Assembly (NCBI GenBank): GCA_030145015.1
Contig: JAQYWI010000029.1
Span: 1 to 40,211 of the forward strand
Reading direction: 5' to 3'
DNA length: 40,211 nucleotides
Source of the DNA: Desulfobacterales bacterium
Lineage (GTDB): Bacteria > Desulfobacterota > Desulfobacteria > Desulfobacterales > JAHEIW01
In this document: positions 17,939 through 26,297 of the stretch, piece after piece
Numbering within the stretch: the first letter of the stretch is position 1
Layout: each line of letters starts with the position of its first letter
The notes under the pieces: model-generated
The model's input: only the letters and a program-made list of their open reading frames with translations
Database searches by the model: none
What the model was told of the DNA's origin: nothing
Translations under genes and position numbers: made by a program

Positions 17939-18778
17939 ATGAAGAAATGGAACCTGATCATCGATATTGAAAAATGTGAAGATTGTAATAATTGTTTCCT
18001 GGCCTGCAAGGACGAACATGTTGACAATGACTGGCCCGGCTATGCGGTAGCGCAGCCCTTACACGGGCAGCGCTGGATGAATATTATGCGCAAGGAAAGA
18101 GGACAATACCCGCTTATCGATGTGGCTTATTTGCCGGTTCCGTGTATGCATTGCGATAAGGCCCCCTGTATCAAAGCCGCCAGGGACGGGGCGGTTTACA
18201 AGAGAGCTGACGGTATCGTCATCATCGATCCGATCAAGGCCGGGGGCCAAAAGGATATCGTCAAGAGCTGCCCGTACGAGGCGATCTGGTGGAACGCAGA
18301 ACATCATACGCCGCAAAAATGCACGTTCTGCGCCCATTTGATGGATGACGGCTGGAAAGCGCCCCGCTGCGTTCAGGCCTGCCCGACCGGTGCCCTGCAG
18401 GTTGTGCAGACTGAAGACGCTGAGATGCCAAAAATCATCGAATCCGAAAAACTTGAAGTCTGGCAACCGCAATACAAAACAACACCACGTGTGTTTTACA
18501 AGAATCTGTATCGTTATTCCCGCTGTTTTATCGGCGGCAGCATAGCGGTTAACACCGACGGCATCAGTGATTGTGCCTCAGGGGCGCGGGTAACGCTGAT
18601 CAAAGACTCAAAAAAGATTGATGAAACCGTAACCGATGGCTTCGGGGACTTCAAGTTTGATAATCTTGAGAAAAATGGCGGCAACTACCAGCTAGAAATA
18701 GCGTATGAAGATCGTGACCGCAAAACAGTTGCGGTTGAATTGAAGACCAGCATCAATGTCGGAGATATTTATCTATAA
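17939..18778 (+). CDS. Transhydroxylase-like small subunit with three [4Fe-4S] clusters (copy 2)
   Basis: This 279-residue electron-transfer partner of copy 2 has cysteine motifs CEDCNNCFLAC, CMHCDKAPC, SCPYEAIWW, KCTFC and RC..ACPTGAL, giving twelve cysteines for three clusters. A C-terminal beta domain (CASGARVTLIKD ... FGDFKFDNLEKNGG) mirrors copy 1. It starts at ATG 17939, seven bases after the large-subunit stop, with AGGGAGCG as ribosome site. Longer in-frame readings begin inside the large-subunit gene and add residues with no counterpart. The two small subunits are clearly paralogous, which implies duplication of the whole LS pair. Confidence 0.88.
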   Translation: MKKWNLIIDIEKCEDCNNCFLACKDEHVDNDWPGYAVAQPLHGQRWMNIMRKERGQYPLIDVAYLPVPCMHCDKAPCIKAARDGAVYKRADGIVIIDPIKAGGQKDIVKSCPYEAIWWNAEHHTPQKCTFCAHLMDDGWKAPRCVQACPTGALQVVQTEDAEMPKIIESEKLEVWQPQYKTTPRVFYKNLYRYSRCFIGGSIAVNTDGISDCASGARVTLIKDSKKIDETVTDGFGDFKFDNLEKNGGNYQLEIAYEDRDRKTVAVELKTSINVGDIYL

Positions 18779-18800
18779 GGAAGGCATACAGGAGGTAAGC

Positions 18801-18863
18801 ATGGCATATCCAAGCGTCTATCCCATATGTATATTTCAGCTTGCGATACATGTCATCATTTGA
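18801..18863 (+). pseudogene. Short 20-codon stub behind a perfect ribosome site
   Basis: ATG at 18801 follows GGAGGTAAGC, an ideal ribosome site, and opens a frame of only 20 codons (MAYPSVYP, then unrelated hydrophobic residues, then TGA). The first eight residues resemble, from memory, the start of arylsulfotransferase-type proteins, but this is weak. It may be the leftover 5' end of a deleted gene, or a leader peptide for the cyclase gene 52 bases downstream. No function is claimed. Confidence 0.25.
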
Positions 18864-18915
18864 TATTTTACAAATTTTTATTTCAACATAATTACATCCT
18901 AAGGAGGTATTAGAT

Positions 18916-19875
18916 ATGGGAAAGAAAGTATTCGTTGACTTGACTCATCCATTCAGTGCGGAGATCCCTCGTTGGCCTTATTTCGCGAAGCCGGTCATCG
19001 ATTCGATGCACTCCATGGCAAAGGGCGGCGTCCTCACCCAGAGGATCGATTGTGTTCAGCACACAGGCACTCATGCCGACGCACCTCGCCACGTCATGGA
19101 ACGCGAATTCGACGGCAAAAGGGCTCGTTATACCCACGAAATGCCTGTCGACGCATACACGGGTGACGCAGTCTGTCTTGAAATCAAGATCCACCGCTGG
19201 GGCCTGATCCTGCCCGAGCATCTTGAGGATGCCTGCAAGAGGGCGAACATCAAGCCGGAAGAGCTCAAGGGCATGGTTGTCTGCCTGAATACCGGCATGC
19301 ATCGCAAGTTCGACGATTCCAAAGAGTACTATCACTATACGTGCGGTACTGGCGTCGAAGCTGGCAAGTGGTTCGTAAAGCACCAGGTCAAGTGCGTGGC
19401 CATGGATATGCAAGCTTTGGATCATCCGCTTCATACGGCTATGGGCAAAAACGGCCCGCCTCAAATGAATCTGCCCGGAGCTTCGGGAAAGCCTATCACG
19501 GAAGAATACGCCGAACAGTTCGGTGAAGAGGCGTATGCCGAATTTGAGAAAGCGGCCTACATCAAGCTGCATGGCCAAGACGCTTATGATGCCAAATTCG
19601 GTGATCTCGAAGCGATTGGATGTGAGGGAACCTGGGAACCCTGCCACAAACAGATGCTGGGTCACGGCATTGTTGGCGTCGAGAACCTCGGCGGAGACTT
19701 GGACAAGGTGTCCGGCAAGCGCTTCCGGTTCTACTGCTTTCCGATCCGCTGGTACATGGGCGACGGCGCGATGGTCCGCTGCGTGGCCGAGATTGAAGAA
19801 TCCGAGCTGAACGACGTTCCAGAAAGGACCTATACGTACTGCGGTACGGGGTACGGCCCCGCCTGCGAACGATAG
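18916..19875 (+). CDS. Cyclase-family metal hydrolase, probable dihydrophloroglucinol cyclohydrolase
   Basis: This 319-residue protein belongs to the cyclase / kynurenine formamidase family. It has the metal-binding motif H49-T-G-T-H53-A-D55-A-P-R-H59 and the N-terminal VDLTHPF strand. It is roughly 100 residues longer than kynurenine formamidase. In the anaerobic phloroglucinol pathway a hydrolase of this family (as I recall it) opens dihydrophloroglucinol to 3-hydroxy-5-oxohexanoate. Its place after the SDR, dehydrogenase, BKACE and transhydroxylase genes supports that role. It has a strong AAGGAGGT ribosome site and an AT-rich leader of about 50 bases, so it may have its own promoter. Confidence 0.75.
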   Translation: MGKKVFVDLTHPFSAEIPRWPYFAKPVIDSMHSMAKGGVLTQRIDCVQHTGTHADAPRHVMEREFDGKRARYTHEMPVDAYTGDAVCLEIKIHRWGLILPEHLEDACKRANIKPEELKGMVVCLNTGMHRKFDDSKEYYHYTCGTGVEAGKWFVKHQVKCVAMDMQALDHPLHTAMGKNGPPQMNLPGASGKPITEEYAEQFGEEAYAEFEKAAYIKLHGQDAYDAKFGDLEAIGCEGTWEPCHKQMLGHGIVGVENLGGDLDKVSGKRFRFYCFPIRWYMGDGAMVRCVAEIEESELNDVPERTYTYCGTGYGPACER

Positions 19876-19995
19876 TATGTGACAGGCGGTCCGATTTCGC
19901 TCGTCGCTAGGCGAGGGGATGAAAATTTGTTAGATGTGCTGACCCAATATGACATTTTGGAATTTACGGATTGTCTGCATTCTTAGCGCCACACT

Positions 19996-20754
19996 TCATT
20001 TGTGCTTGTGCGCCTTGATGAAGCCAACCAGCAGATCGGTCAGCGCAGCCAGGTAAGACTCGCCGTTAGCGGCCGAAGCATTGCTGGGATCGCCTAAAAC
20101 GCCGTTTTCGGATGCGGCCCGGAAGCCCTTCTCGAACACCACTGCGGCAATACTGAGCTGGTCACCCACATAGCCGGGTTGGGCCGCATCCATCGCCACC
20201 AGGTCCGGGCGAACCGTCAGCATCAGGGAGGTTTCGAACTCACCGGAATGGCCTCCGGCCTGCTCCGGGGTCACCTCCAGGGCCTTGCCGACCCGAAAAA
20301 TCTCATCCATAAAACCCATCAGATCGGTATAGGCAATTAAATTGACCCCGGATAACTCGGGCCGGATGGCCTTGACCGCTTTTGCCAAGGGTGCAAAATT
20401 ACCCCCGTGGGTGGGAATCAGGGCAATGTGGCCAAATCCGTGATGGGCCAGACTGCGACAGATATCGGCCACCACCGCACTGAAGGTCTCCTTGCTCAGG
20501 GTCAGGCTGCCGGCAAAGTCCATGTGGTGTTCGGAGCAGCCAATCGTTAAAGCGGGCGCCAGCAGGGCGTTTCCCAGGGCACGCGCCACGCGATCCCCGA
20601 TGGCCTCGCCCAATATGGCGTCGGTCCCCAGGGGCAGGTGGAGTCCATGCTGTTCGGTGGAGCCCAAAGGGACGACAACCGTGTCGACGCCGGCGGCAAT
20701 GGCCTGCTCGACCTCGGGTCGCGTCATCTCGAATAGATTTATCTTTTGCATCAC
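19996..20754 (-). CDS. Creatininase-family amidohydrolase
   Basis: This 252-residue protein has the creatininase metal motifs: VPLGSTEQHGLHLPLGTD (E34, H36, D45), a THGGN segment, and GGHSGEFETS carrying the later glutamate. Family members hydrolyse small cyclic amides such as creatinine or formyl-amino-pyrimidine intermediates, in the cytoplasm. Its true substrate cannot be read from sequence. It is transcribed away from the catabolic locus and lies 16 bases after the M20 hydrolase gene, so the two form an operon. The start is GTG 20754 or the adjacent ATG 20751, both behind GGGAG. Confidence 0.87.
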   Translation of the reverse strand: MMQKINLFEMTRPEVEQAIAAGVDTVVVPLGSTEQHGLHLPLGTDAILGEAIGDRVARALGNALLAPALTIGCSEHHMDFAGSLTLSKETFSAVVADICRSLAHHGFGHIALIPTHGGNFAPLAKAVKAIRPELSGVNLIAYTDLMGFMDEIFRVGKALEVTPEQAGGHSGEFETSLMLTVRPDLVAMDAAQPGYVGDQLSIAAVVFEKGFRAASENGVLGDPSNASAANGESYLAALTDLLVGFIKAHKHK

Positions 20755-20770
20755 CCATCTCCCGTTTCGT

Positions 20771-21940
20771 TTATCGGGTTTTAAGTAATTCCAGCCCTAC
20801 CCGGCAATGAGTTTCCATTCCCAGCAGCAGAACGTCTTCATTAAAATCAAATTTGGGATTGTGAACCGGCACAGCCCCTTCGCGACCCACACCGAGGGCG
20901 AAAAAACAGCCTTTAGACTTTTGGGCGTAAAATGCAAAATCTTCACCCCCCATGGTCTTCTGGGGCTCGACGACGCGGTCTTCACCGACCACTTTGGCTG
21001 CACAGCGGCGCACAACCTCGGCGGCGGATTCATCGTTGATCGTGACCGGGTATCCCTGGCTGTATTTGAGTTCAAAATCGACGCCCATGGATTCACACAC
21101 CCCGCGAACCACCTTTTCAAGGCGCGCTTCCCACGTCTTCCAGGTTTCCGGGTTGAAGGTTCGGGTGGTGCCGCTCAGTGCGGCTTCCCCGGGGATAATG
21201 TTAAAAGCGGTTCCGGCGTGAAAGGTGCCGACGGTGACGACGGTCGGCTCCAGCGGGTCGGTCTGCCGGCTCGCGATCCGTTGGAGGGCATTGACGACCT
21301 GGGTGCCCACTTCAAGCGCGTCTGTACACAGGTGCGGCATGGCACCATGCCCGCCCCTGCCTATTATTTTAAGATCAAAGCGATCCATGGCCGCCAGGAA
21401 CGGTCCCGACCTTACGCCGATGGTCCCTTCCGGAATATCAGGCCACACATGGCAACCGATCGAATAGTCTACCGTTGGATTTTCCATCACACCGGCCGCA
21501 ACCATGGGTTTGGCCCCGCCGGGCCCTTCTTCCGCCGGTTGGAATAAAAACTTAATATTGCCGGTGAGTTCATTTTTGATCTTGTTGAAAACGGTTGCGG
21601 CTCCTAAAACCATGGTCATATGGGCGTCATGCCCACAGGCATGCATGGCGCCTTCATGTTCTGATGCAAAGTCAAGCCCGGTATCTTCTTTTAAAGGCAG
21701 AGCATCCATATCAGCGCGGATCATTAGAGTCGGACCCGGTCTATCGGTTTTTAGTAGCCCCACCACGCCATATTGGGCGATTTCGGTCTGAACTTCGAGG
21801 CCCAGGCTGTTTAAATAATCAGCCACATAGGCGGAGGTTTTCTTTTCAGTATAGGCCGTTTCAGGAATCCGATGCAGGTCACGACGCATTTTAATGATTA
21901 GATCTTTGTGTTCACTCACCAGTTGATGGATATTTTCCAT
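20771..21940 (-). CDS. M20 family amidohydrolase (N-acyl amino acid hydrolase type)
   Basis: This 389-residue di-metal peptidase-like hydrolase has the motifs HACGHDAHM at 100-108, the general base/ligand pair in QPAEEGPGGAKPM (E137, E138), a central dimerisation domain with GGHGAMPH, and a C-terminal MGGEDFAFYAQK segment. These define the IAA-amino-acid / hippurate / N-acetyl amino acid hydrolase subfamily. It would cut an amide bond to release an amino acid in the cytoplasm. It is first in a - strand pair with the creatininase-family gene and lies opposite a second amidohydrolase and a peptide transporter, which suggests a joint scavenging role. Confidence 0.9.
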   Translation of the reverse strand: MENIHQLVSEHKDLIIKMRRDLHRIPETAYTEKKTSAYVADYLNSLGLEVQTEIAQYGVVGLLKTDRPGPTLMIRADMDALPLKEDTGLDFASEHEGAMHACGHDAHMTMVLGAATVFNKIKNELTGNIKFLFQPAEEGPGGAKPMVAAGVMENPTVDYSIGCHVWPDIPEGTIGVRSGPFLAAMDRFDLKIIGRGGHGAMPHLCTDALEVGTQVVNALQRIASRQTDPLEPTVVTVGTFHAGTAFNIIPGEAALSGTTRTFNPETWKTWEARLEKVVRGVCESMGVDFELKYSQGYPVTINDESAAEVVRRCAAKVVGEDRVVEPQKTMGGEDFAFYAQKSKGCFFALGVGREGAVPVHNPKFDFNEDVLLLGMETHCRVGLELLKTR

Positions 21941-22491
21941 GATAAGACCTCTCTTGATTTAAGTACCATCGTTATAATTTTTTAGCATTTTGTTGCAAAA
22001 ATAGACCTATTCCGAATTTCTATCCCAACATTCCATCATTCCATTTCCGCTTCAGCAGAATCCGTTTTCAGTAATTAATACAATGACGGCCTGTCGGTTC
22101 CGACTCGTCCGGGTTGGGGGTTTATAAAATCGTTGGCGCTTTATTCATGAGAAGAAACGGTGAATGCTTTTGGATCCAAAAGCTCAGCCTGAAAACTATG
22201 GCATACTTTTCACCCCGGGATCAATGAGAAAATTCGGCAATAAGAGGTGCCGGGCTTTTGTAGGAATTGGGTGCCGATTTAAGCGTGCAAAAACGGATTG
22301 AGTATGTTATATGCGAGGCATTAAGATCTCCCGCAATTACAGGGCGGTGAAATCATCCCCCTCATCTATAAAGTTGATCGTTATTTAGGAATAACCATTC
22401 GATCGACAAGACCAAATCGGGCATTTCCCGAATACGAATAACTTATAAATACCCGATCCTTTTTTTTACATTCGAATTCACACCGGAGGTT
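21941..22491. other. 551-bp divergent intergenic region
   Basis: No coding potential that I trust is visible between the M20 hydrolase (-) and the amidohydrolase (+). It must hold both promoters. Near 22035 there is a short tandem of CATTCCA-like units (ACATTCCATCATTCCATTTCC). Near the + strand gene lie nested dyads, listed separately. The middle part (22080-22330) shows no structure I can name and may be decayed coding or spacer DNA. Confidence 0.4.
22374..22406. promoter_or_regulatory. Nested dyad upstream of the amidohydrolase gene
   Basis: GTTATT-TAGG-AATAAC (22380-22395) is a perfect 6-bp inverted repeat. It is enclosed by TTGATCG and CGATCGA, which match at 6 of 7 positions. The site lies about 90 bases before the start codon and would suit a dimeric regulator. 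No regulator is linked to it by sequence. Confidence 0.3.
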
Positions 22492-23694
22492 ATGATGGCG
22501 ATCGCCTTTGTCGACGGCCCCGTACTTGTAGGCGACGGCCGTGTCCTGGAGCATGCCACCGTGCTGGTGGAAGGTGAAAAAATTGTAAAGGTCGCCGAGG
22601 GAAATGTAAACATTCCCAAAGATGCCCAAAAGATACCCATAGAGGGGCAGATGCTATTGCCCGGGTTTATCGATAGCCATATCCATATATGCTTTGACTG
22701 CAGCCCGGATCCCATGACCAGTGCCGCATCCGAATCACCGACCGTGACAGCTTTAAAGGCGGCTAATTCTGCAAGGCAAACGCTTTTGGCCGGGGTGACA
22801 ACCATCAGAGATATGGGCGGCAAAGACGGAATCGATCTGGGACTTAGAGAGGCCATCAATTCCGGATTAATCCCCGGACCCCGCATGATTGTGAGCGGTC
22901 AGCTGATCTGTATGACCGGGGGGCACGGCTGGCAGGTGGGCCTGGAAGTCAACGGTGTGGATGAGGTTCGCAGGGCCGCGCGTGAGCAGATCAAAGCGGG
23001 TGCGGATATCGTCAAGCTCATGGCCACCGGCGGTGTCTTGACCCCCGGGGTGGAGCCCGGTAGCGAGCAGCTCACCGAAGCGGAACTGCGGGCAGGTGTT
23101 GAAGAGGCCCACAAGGCCGGTAAAAAGACGGCAACCCATGCCATGGGAACCAAAGGAATACTCAATGCCCTGCGTGCCGGAATCGATAGTATCGAACACG
23201 GTGTCTATCTGGATGACGAGGCGGTTGCTTTGATGATCGCAAAAGATGTCCCTTTAATCCCGACCCTCTCGGTCCCTTATAATATCGAAAACAAAGGCAT
23301 TGAGGCGGGTATTCCCGCCTTTGCGGTTGAAAAAACCCTCAAGGTCAAGCCCTTTCATCTGGAAAGTATCCGCATGGCGCACGCGGCCGGCGTGCGGATT
23401 GCAATGGGTACCGATGCCGGAACCCCTTTTAACATGCACGGAGAAAACCTGGGTGAGCTTAAACGTTTGATGGAGTGCGGTTTTTCGCCGATGGAAGCAA
23501 TTGAGGCCGGCACCCGCATTGCTGCCGAAGTTCTCGGGTTGCAACAGGAACTGGGTACCGTTGAAGAAGGTAAACGCGCCGATCTAATTCTGATTGAAGG
23601 TAATCCGCTGGAAGATATAGAAATTTTGTGCAAGCGCGAGCTTATCCGACTTGTCATGCAAGACGGGAAACACATAAGCGGTGAATTCTTTTAA
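22492..23694 (+). CDS. Imidazolonepropionase/prolidase-like amidohydrolase
   Basis: This 400-residue metal-dependent hydrolase of the amidohydrolase superfamily has H63-x-H65 in LLPGFIDSHIHICFD, the carboxylated lysine in ADIVKLMATGG, histidines in KTATHAMG and DSIEHGV, and the final aspartate in MGTDAGTPFNMHGENL. The K-L-M-A-T/S-G-G pattern is typical of the Xaa-Pro dipeptidase / imidazolonepropionase-like clade. It is expected to cleave a dipeptide or a small N-acyl compound in the cytoplasm. It lies 23 bases ahead of a peptide-type ABC transporter gene set. Two ATGs are adjacent (22492 and 22495); the second is better spaced from CCGGAGG. Confidence 0.85.
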   Translation: MMAIAFVDGPVLVGDGRVLEHATVLVEGEKIVKVAEGNVNIPKDAQKIPIEGQMLLPGFIDSHIHICFDCSPDPMTSAASESPTVTALKAANSARQTLLAGVTTIRDMGGKDGIDLGLREAINSGLIPGPRMIVSGQLICMTGGHGWQVGLEVNGVDEVRRAAREQIKAGADIVKLMATGGVLTPGVEPGSEQLTEAELRAGVEEAHKAGKKTATHAMGTKGILNALRAGIDSIEHGVYLDDEAVALMIAKDVPLIPTLSVPYNIENKGIEAGIPAFAVEKTLKVKPFHLESIRMAHAAGVRIAMGTDAGTPFNMHGENLGELKRLMECGFSPMEAIEAGTRIAAEVLGLQQELGTVEEGKRADLILIEGNPLEDIEILCKRELIRLVMQDGKHISGEFF

Positions 23695-23717
23695 CCGTTA
23701 ACGAAAGGAGGCAAAGA

Positions 23718-25277
23718 ATGAAGAACACCGGCTTACGTATCAGAAACCTTTTCTTGATACCCATGTTAATCGTCGCGCTGGGGCTGTGCTTTTCCGCGAG
23801 GAATGCGCAGGCCGAGGTCAAAGAATTGGTCATCGGGATCGGGATTGATGCCGACACCCTGCTGCCTTATGATCAAACAACGACCCTCATGCAAAACATG
23901 GCCGATCTGATATACGACAGCTTTTTATATCAGGATCCCGAAGGCAAACTCCATCCGCGACTGGCCACGGCCTATGATGTTTCGCCGGATGGGTTGACCT
24001 ACACCATTCATTTGCGCAAAGGCGTGAAGTTCTCCGACGGCAGCGATTTCAACGCCGATGCCGCCAAGGCCGGCTGGGATAATGTCCTCAATCCCAAAAC
24101 ACGGGTGCCGCTTCGTTTTGCGGTGGGCATGGTTAAAGAATGTGTTAAAATCGATGATTACACCATCCAGCTAAAGCTAAAATTTGCATTTGCCCCGCTG
24201 GCGCCGTCCATGTCCATGTCGCTGATCTCGCCCATCAGCCCGGCGGCTCTCAAAAAGTATGGTGAGGATATTCGCCAACACCCGACGGGTGCCGGTCCCT
24301 ACATTTTACACAAATGGGTCAAGGGCGACCGCATCGAAATGGTTCGCAACGAAAATTACTGGGGCAAAAAACCTACCGTTGCAAAAATCATATGGAAGAT
24401 CGTTCCCGAAGCTGCCACCCGCGAAGCCATGCTGAGAACCGGTCAAATCCAGATCTGTTATAAACCATTGCCTTCCAATGTTGCCGCCCTCAAGGCGGAT
24501 AAGAACGTAACCGTAGAAATGCCGTTGGACACCCGCACGATCTTTATGGGATTGAACTACCAGAAAGGGGTCACCACCAACAAAAAGGTCCGTCAGGCCT
24601 TTAACTACGCCGTGGACAAAAAGGCCATCGTCAAAAAGATCCTGTTCGACACCGCCGAACCCATGGACGGCCCGGTTTCTCCCAAAGTCTTCGGTCATTT
24701 TAAAATGGCTCATCAGTATGACTACAATCCGGAAAAAGCCAAGCAGCTCCTGAAAGAGGCCAACTTCGACTTTTCTAAAACGGTCAGCATGCGCACGCCT
24801 CAAGGCCGCTACCTCTTTGACCGGCAGGTTTCCGAAGCCATCCAGGCGTATCTGCAGGCCATCGGCGTCAAGGCCGAGCTGCGGACCTATGACTGGCCGA
24901 CCTATGTGGCCGGACTGCTGAAACCCCTGGCTGAGTCCGAACTGGAAGTCTTTTTGCTGGGATGGGGCCCGCTGATTCTGGATGCGGATATGGGCCTTTA
25001 CGGTCAGTTTACCTGCGAGGTCAATCCGCCCAAAGGACTCGGTGCGGCCTTTTACTGCAACCCGGAATATGACAGGATCATGAAGGCCTCCCGCGAAGAG
25101 CAGGATCCACAGAAAAGACTGGCCTTGCTCAAACAGGCCTCGGAGATCGTCTGGGATGACGCACCCTGGATGTGGTTGCATGTCGAAAAATTTGTCATCG
25201 CCTATTCGAGCAAGATCAAGGGCATGGTGGTCACCCCCACCGAGAAATTCTACCCGCATTACATCACCATGCAATAA
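23718..25277 (+). CDS. dppA: Peptide/nickel-type ABC transporter substrate-binding protein (SBP family 5)
   Basis: This is a 519-residue periplasmic receptor. The signal peptide ends near residue 34 at AQA-EVK. It has the family-5 hallmarks LATAYDVSPDGLTYTIHLRKGVKFSDGSDFNADA, the GAGPYILHKWVKGDRIEMVRNENYW block and RQAFNYAVDKKAIVKKIL. It captures peptides or other small solutes for the permeases encoded downstream. The ribosome site is AAAGGAGG. A strong stem-loop follows the gene, which would favour a higher level of receptor than of permease. Confidence 0.92.
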   Translation: MKNTGLRIRNLFLIPMLIVALGLCFSARNAQAEVKELVIGIGIDADTLLPYDQTTTLMQNMADLIYDSFLYQDPEGKLHPRLATAYDVSPDGLTYTIHLRKGVKFSDGSDFNADAAKAGWDNVLNPKTRVPLRFAVGMVKECVKIDDYTIQLKLKFAFAPLAPSMSMSLISPISPAALKKYGEDIRQHPTGAGPYILHKWVKGDRIEMVRNENYWGKKPTVAKIIWKIVPEAATREAMLRTGQIQICYKPLPSNVAALKADKNVTVEMPLDTRTIFMGLNYQKGVTTNKKVRQAFNYAVDKKAIVKKILFDTAEPMDGPVSPKVFGHFKMAHQYDYNPEKAKQLLKEANFDFSKTVSMRTPQGRYLFDRQVSEAIQAYLQAIGVKAELRTYDWPTYVAGLLKPLAESELEVFLLGWGPLILDADMGLYGQFTCEVNPPKGLGAAFYCNPEYDRIMKASREEQDPQKRLALLKQASEIVWDDAPWMWLHVEKFVIAYSSKIKGMVVTPTEKFYPHYITMQ

Positions 25278-25293
25278 ATTAAAGTCACAAACC

Positions 25294-25323
25294 GGAGCCG
25301 GGGTGTCCAGACACCCCGGCTCC
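25294..25323 (+). terminator. 13-bp intercistronic stem-loop between receptor and permease genes
   Basis: GGAGCCGGGGTGT (25294-25306) pairs perfectly with ACACCCCGGCTCC (25311-25323) across a CCAG tetraloop. The downstream stretch (TAATTTCTT) is a weak U-tract. It may act as a partial terminator or as a 3' stabiliser of the receptor mRNA, with some read-through into dppB. Confidence 0.7.
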
Positions 25324-25376
25324 TAATTTCTTACGACTTAGATTTTTGGGCAAACTCTCCAACAACCGGCAGATCG

Positions 25377-26297
25377 ATGCACAACTATCTGATAAAACGT
25401 CTGCTCTCAACGATTCCGGTCTTAATCGGCATATCCCTGCTGCTTTTTTTTATGCTCCGCATGCTGCCCGGGGATCCGGCGCAGGTATTGGCCGGTCAGA
25501 TGGCCACCCCGGAGGAAATTGAAAACATCCGCCACCAACTGGGACTCGACCGGCCCATTTACGAACAATATGCCGTCTATATGAGCCATCTGGTGCGACT
25601 CGATCTGGGCCGCTCGGCCCGCACTCGGGATCCGGTTATCGATGAAATCTGGGCCCGTTTGCCCAACACCCTCTTGCTGACCGTGGTGGCCATTACGCTT
25701 GCCTGCCTCTTCGGCATACCGGCCGGGATTATCTCCGCTGTCAGACCCTACAGCTGGATCGACTATCTGGTGACCCTGTCGGCGCTTTTCGGTATTTCCA
25801 TGCCGGTCTTCTGGCTCGGACTGATGCTGGTGGTTTTATTTGCGGTTATTCTGCAGTGGCTGCCGGCCGGCGGGACCGGAAGCTGGCAGCATGTTATCCT
25901 GCCTTCGGTTACCCTGGCTTCTTTTGTGGTTGCTTTTATTGCCCGTATGACCCGTTCAACCATGCTGGAAACCCTGTCTCAGGATTTTACCACCACCGCG
26001 CGTTCAAAAGGGCTTACCGAAAAGGTCGTCATTGTGAAGCATGCCCTTAAGAATGCGCTGATCCCGATCATCACGGTGGTCGGTCTCCAATTCGGGTTTC
26101 TCCTGGGAGGTGCGGTTTTAACCGAAACCGTCTTCGCATGGCCGGGTCTGGGTCGTTTGCTTTATGATTCCATTTCAGCCAGAGACTACCCCATGATCCA
26201 GGGAACGATTCTTATCTTTGGGTTGCTTTATATTTTTGTCAATCTGGGGGTTGATCTTATCTATGCTTTCGTGGACCCGAGGATTCGCTATGACTGA
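25377..26297 (+). CDS. dppB: Dipeptide/oligopeptide-type ABC transporter permease (DppB)
   Basis: This 306-residue membrane protein has about six helices. The DppB/OppB N-terminus (YLIKRLLSTIPVLIGISLLLFFMLRMLPGDPA) is plain, and the coupling motif TTARSKGLTEKVVIVKHALKNALIPIITVVG is the EAA loop. The C-terminal DSISARDYPMIQGTILIFGLLYIFVNLGVDLIYAFVDPRIRYD is classic. There is no clear ribosome site, so expression may depend on read-through from dppA. It overlaps dppC by 8 bases. Confidence 0.93.
   Translation: MHNYLIKRLLSTIPVLIGISLLLFFMLRMLPGDPAQVLAGQMATPEEIENIRHQLGLDRPIYEQYAVYMSHLVRLDLGRSARTRDPVIDEIWARLPNTLLLTVVAITLACLFGIPAGIISAVRPYSWIDYLVTLSALFGISMPVFWLGLMLVVLFAVILQWLPAGGTGSWQHVILPSVTLASFVVAFIARMTRSTMLETLSQDFTTTARSKGLTEKVVIVKHALKNALIPIITVVGLQFGFLLGGAVLTETVFAWPGLGRLLYDSISARDYPMIQGTILIFGLLYIFVNLGVDLIYAFVDPRIRYD

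Noticed and set aside
18910..19665. 251-codon open frame on the - strand
   Set aside because: It lies wholly opposite the cyclase gene, which has the family metal motif and a strong ribosome site. The antisense frame shows no domain.
20807..21547. 246-codon open frame on the + strand
   Set aside because: It is antisense to the M20 hydrolase gene, which has clear catalytic motifs. The + strand frame has no family features.
24306..25274. Long open frame (322 codons) on the - strand
   Set aside because: It is antisense to the family-5 binding protein gene, has no recognisable domain and lacks a ribosome site. It is a by-product of codon usage on the + strand.
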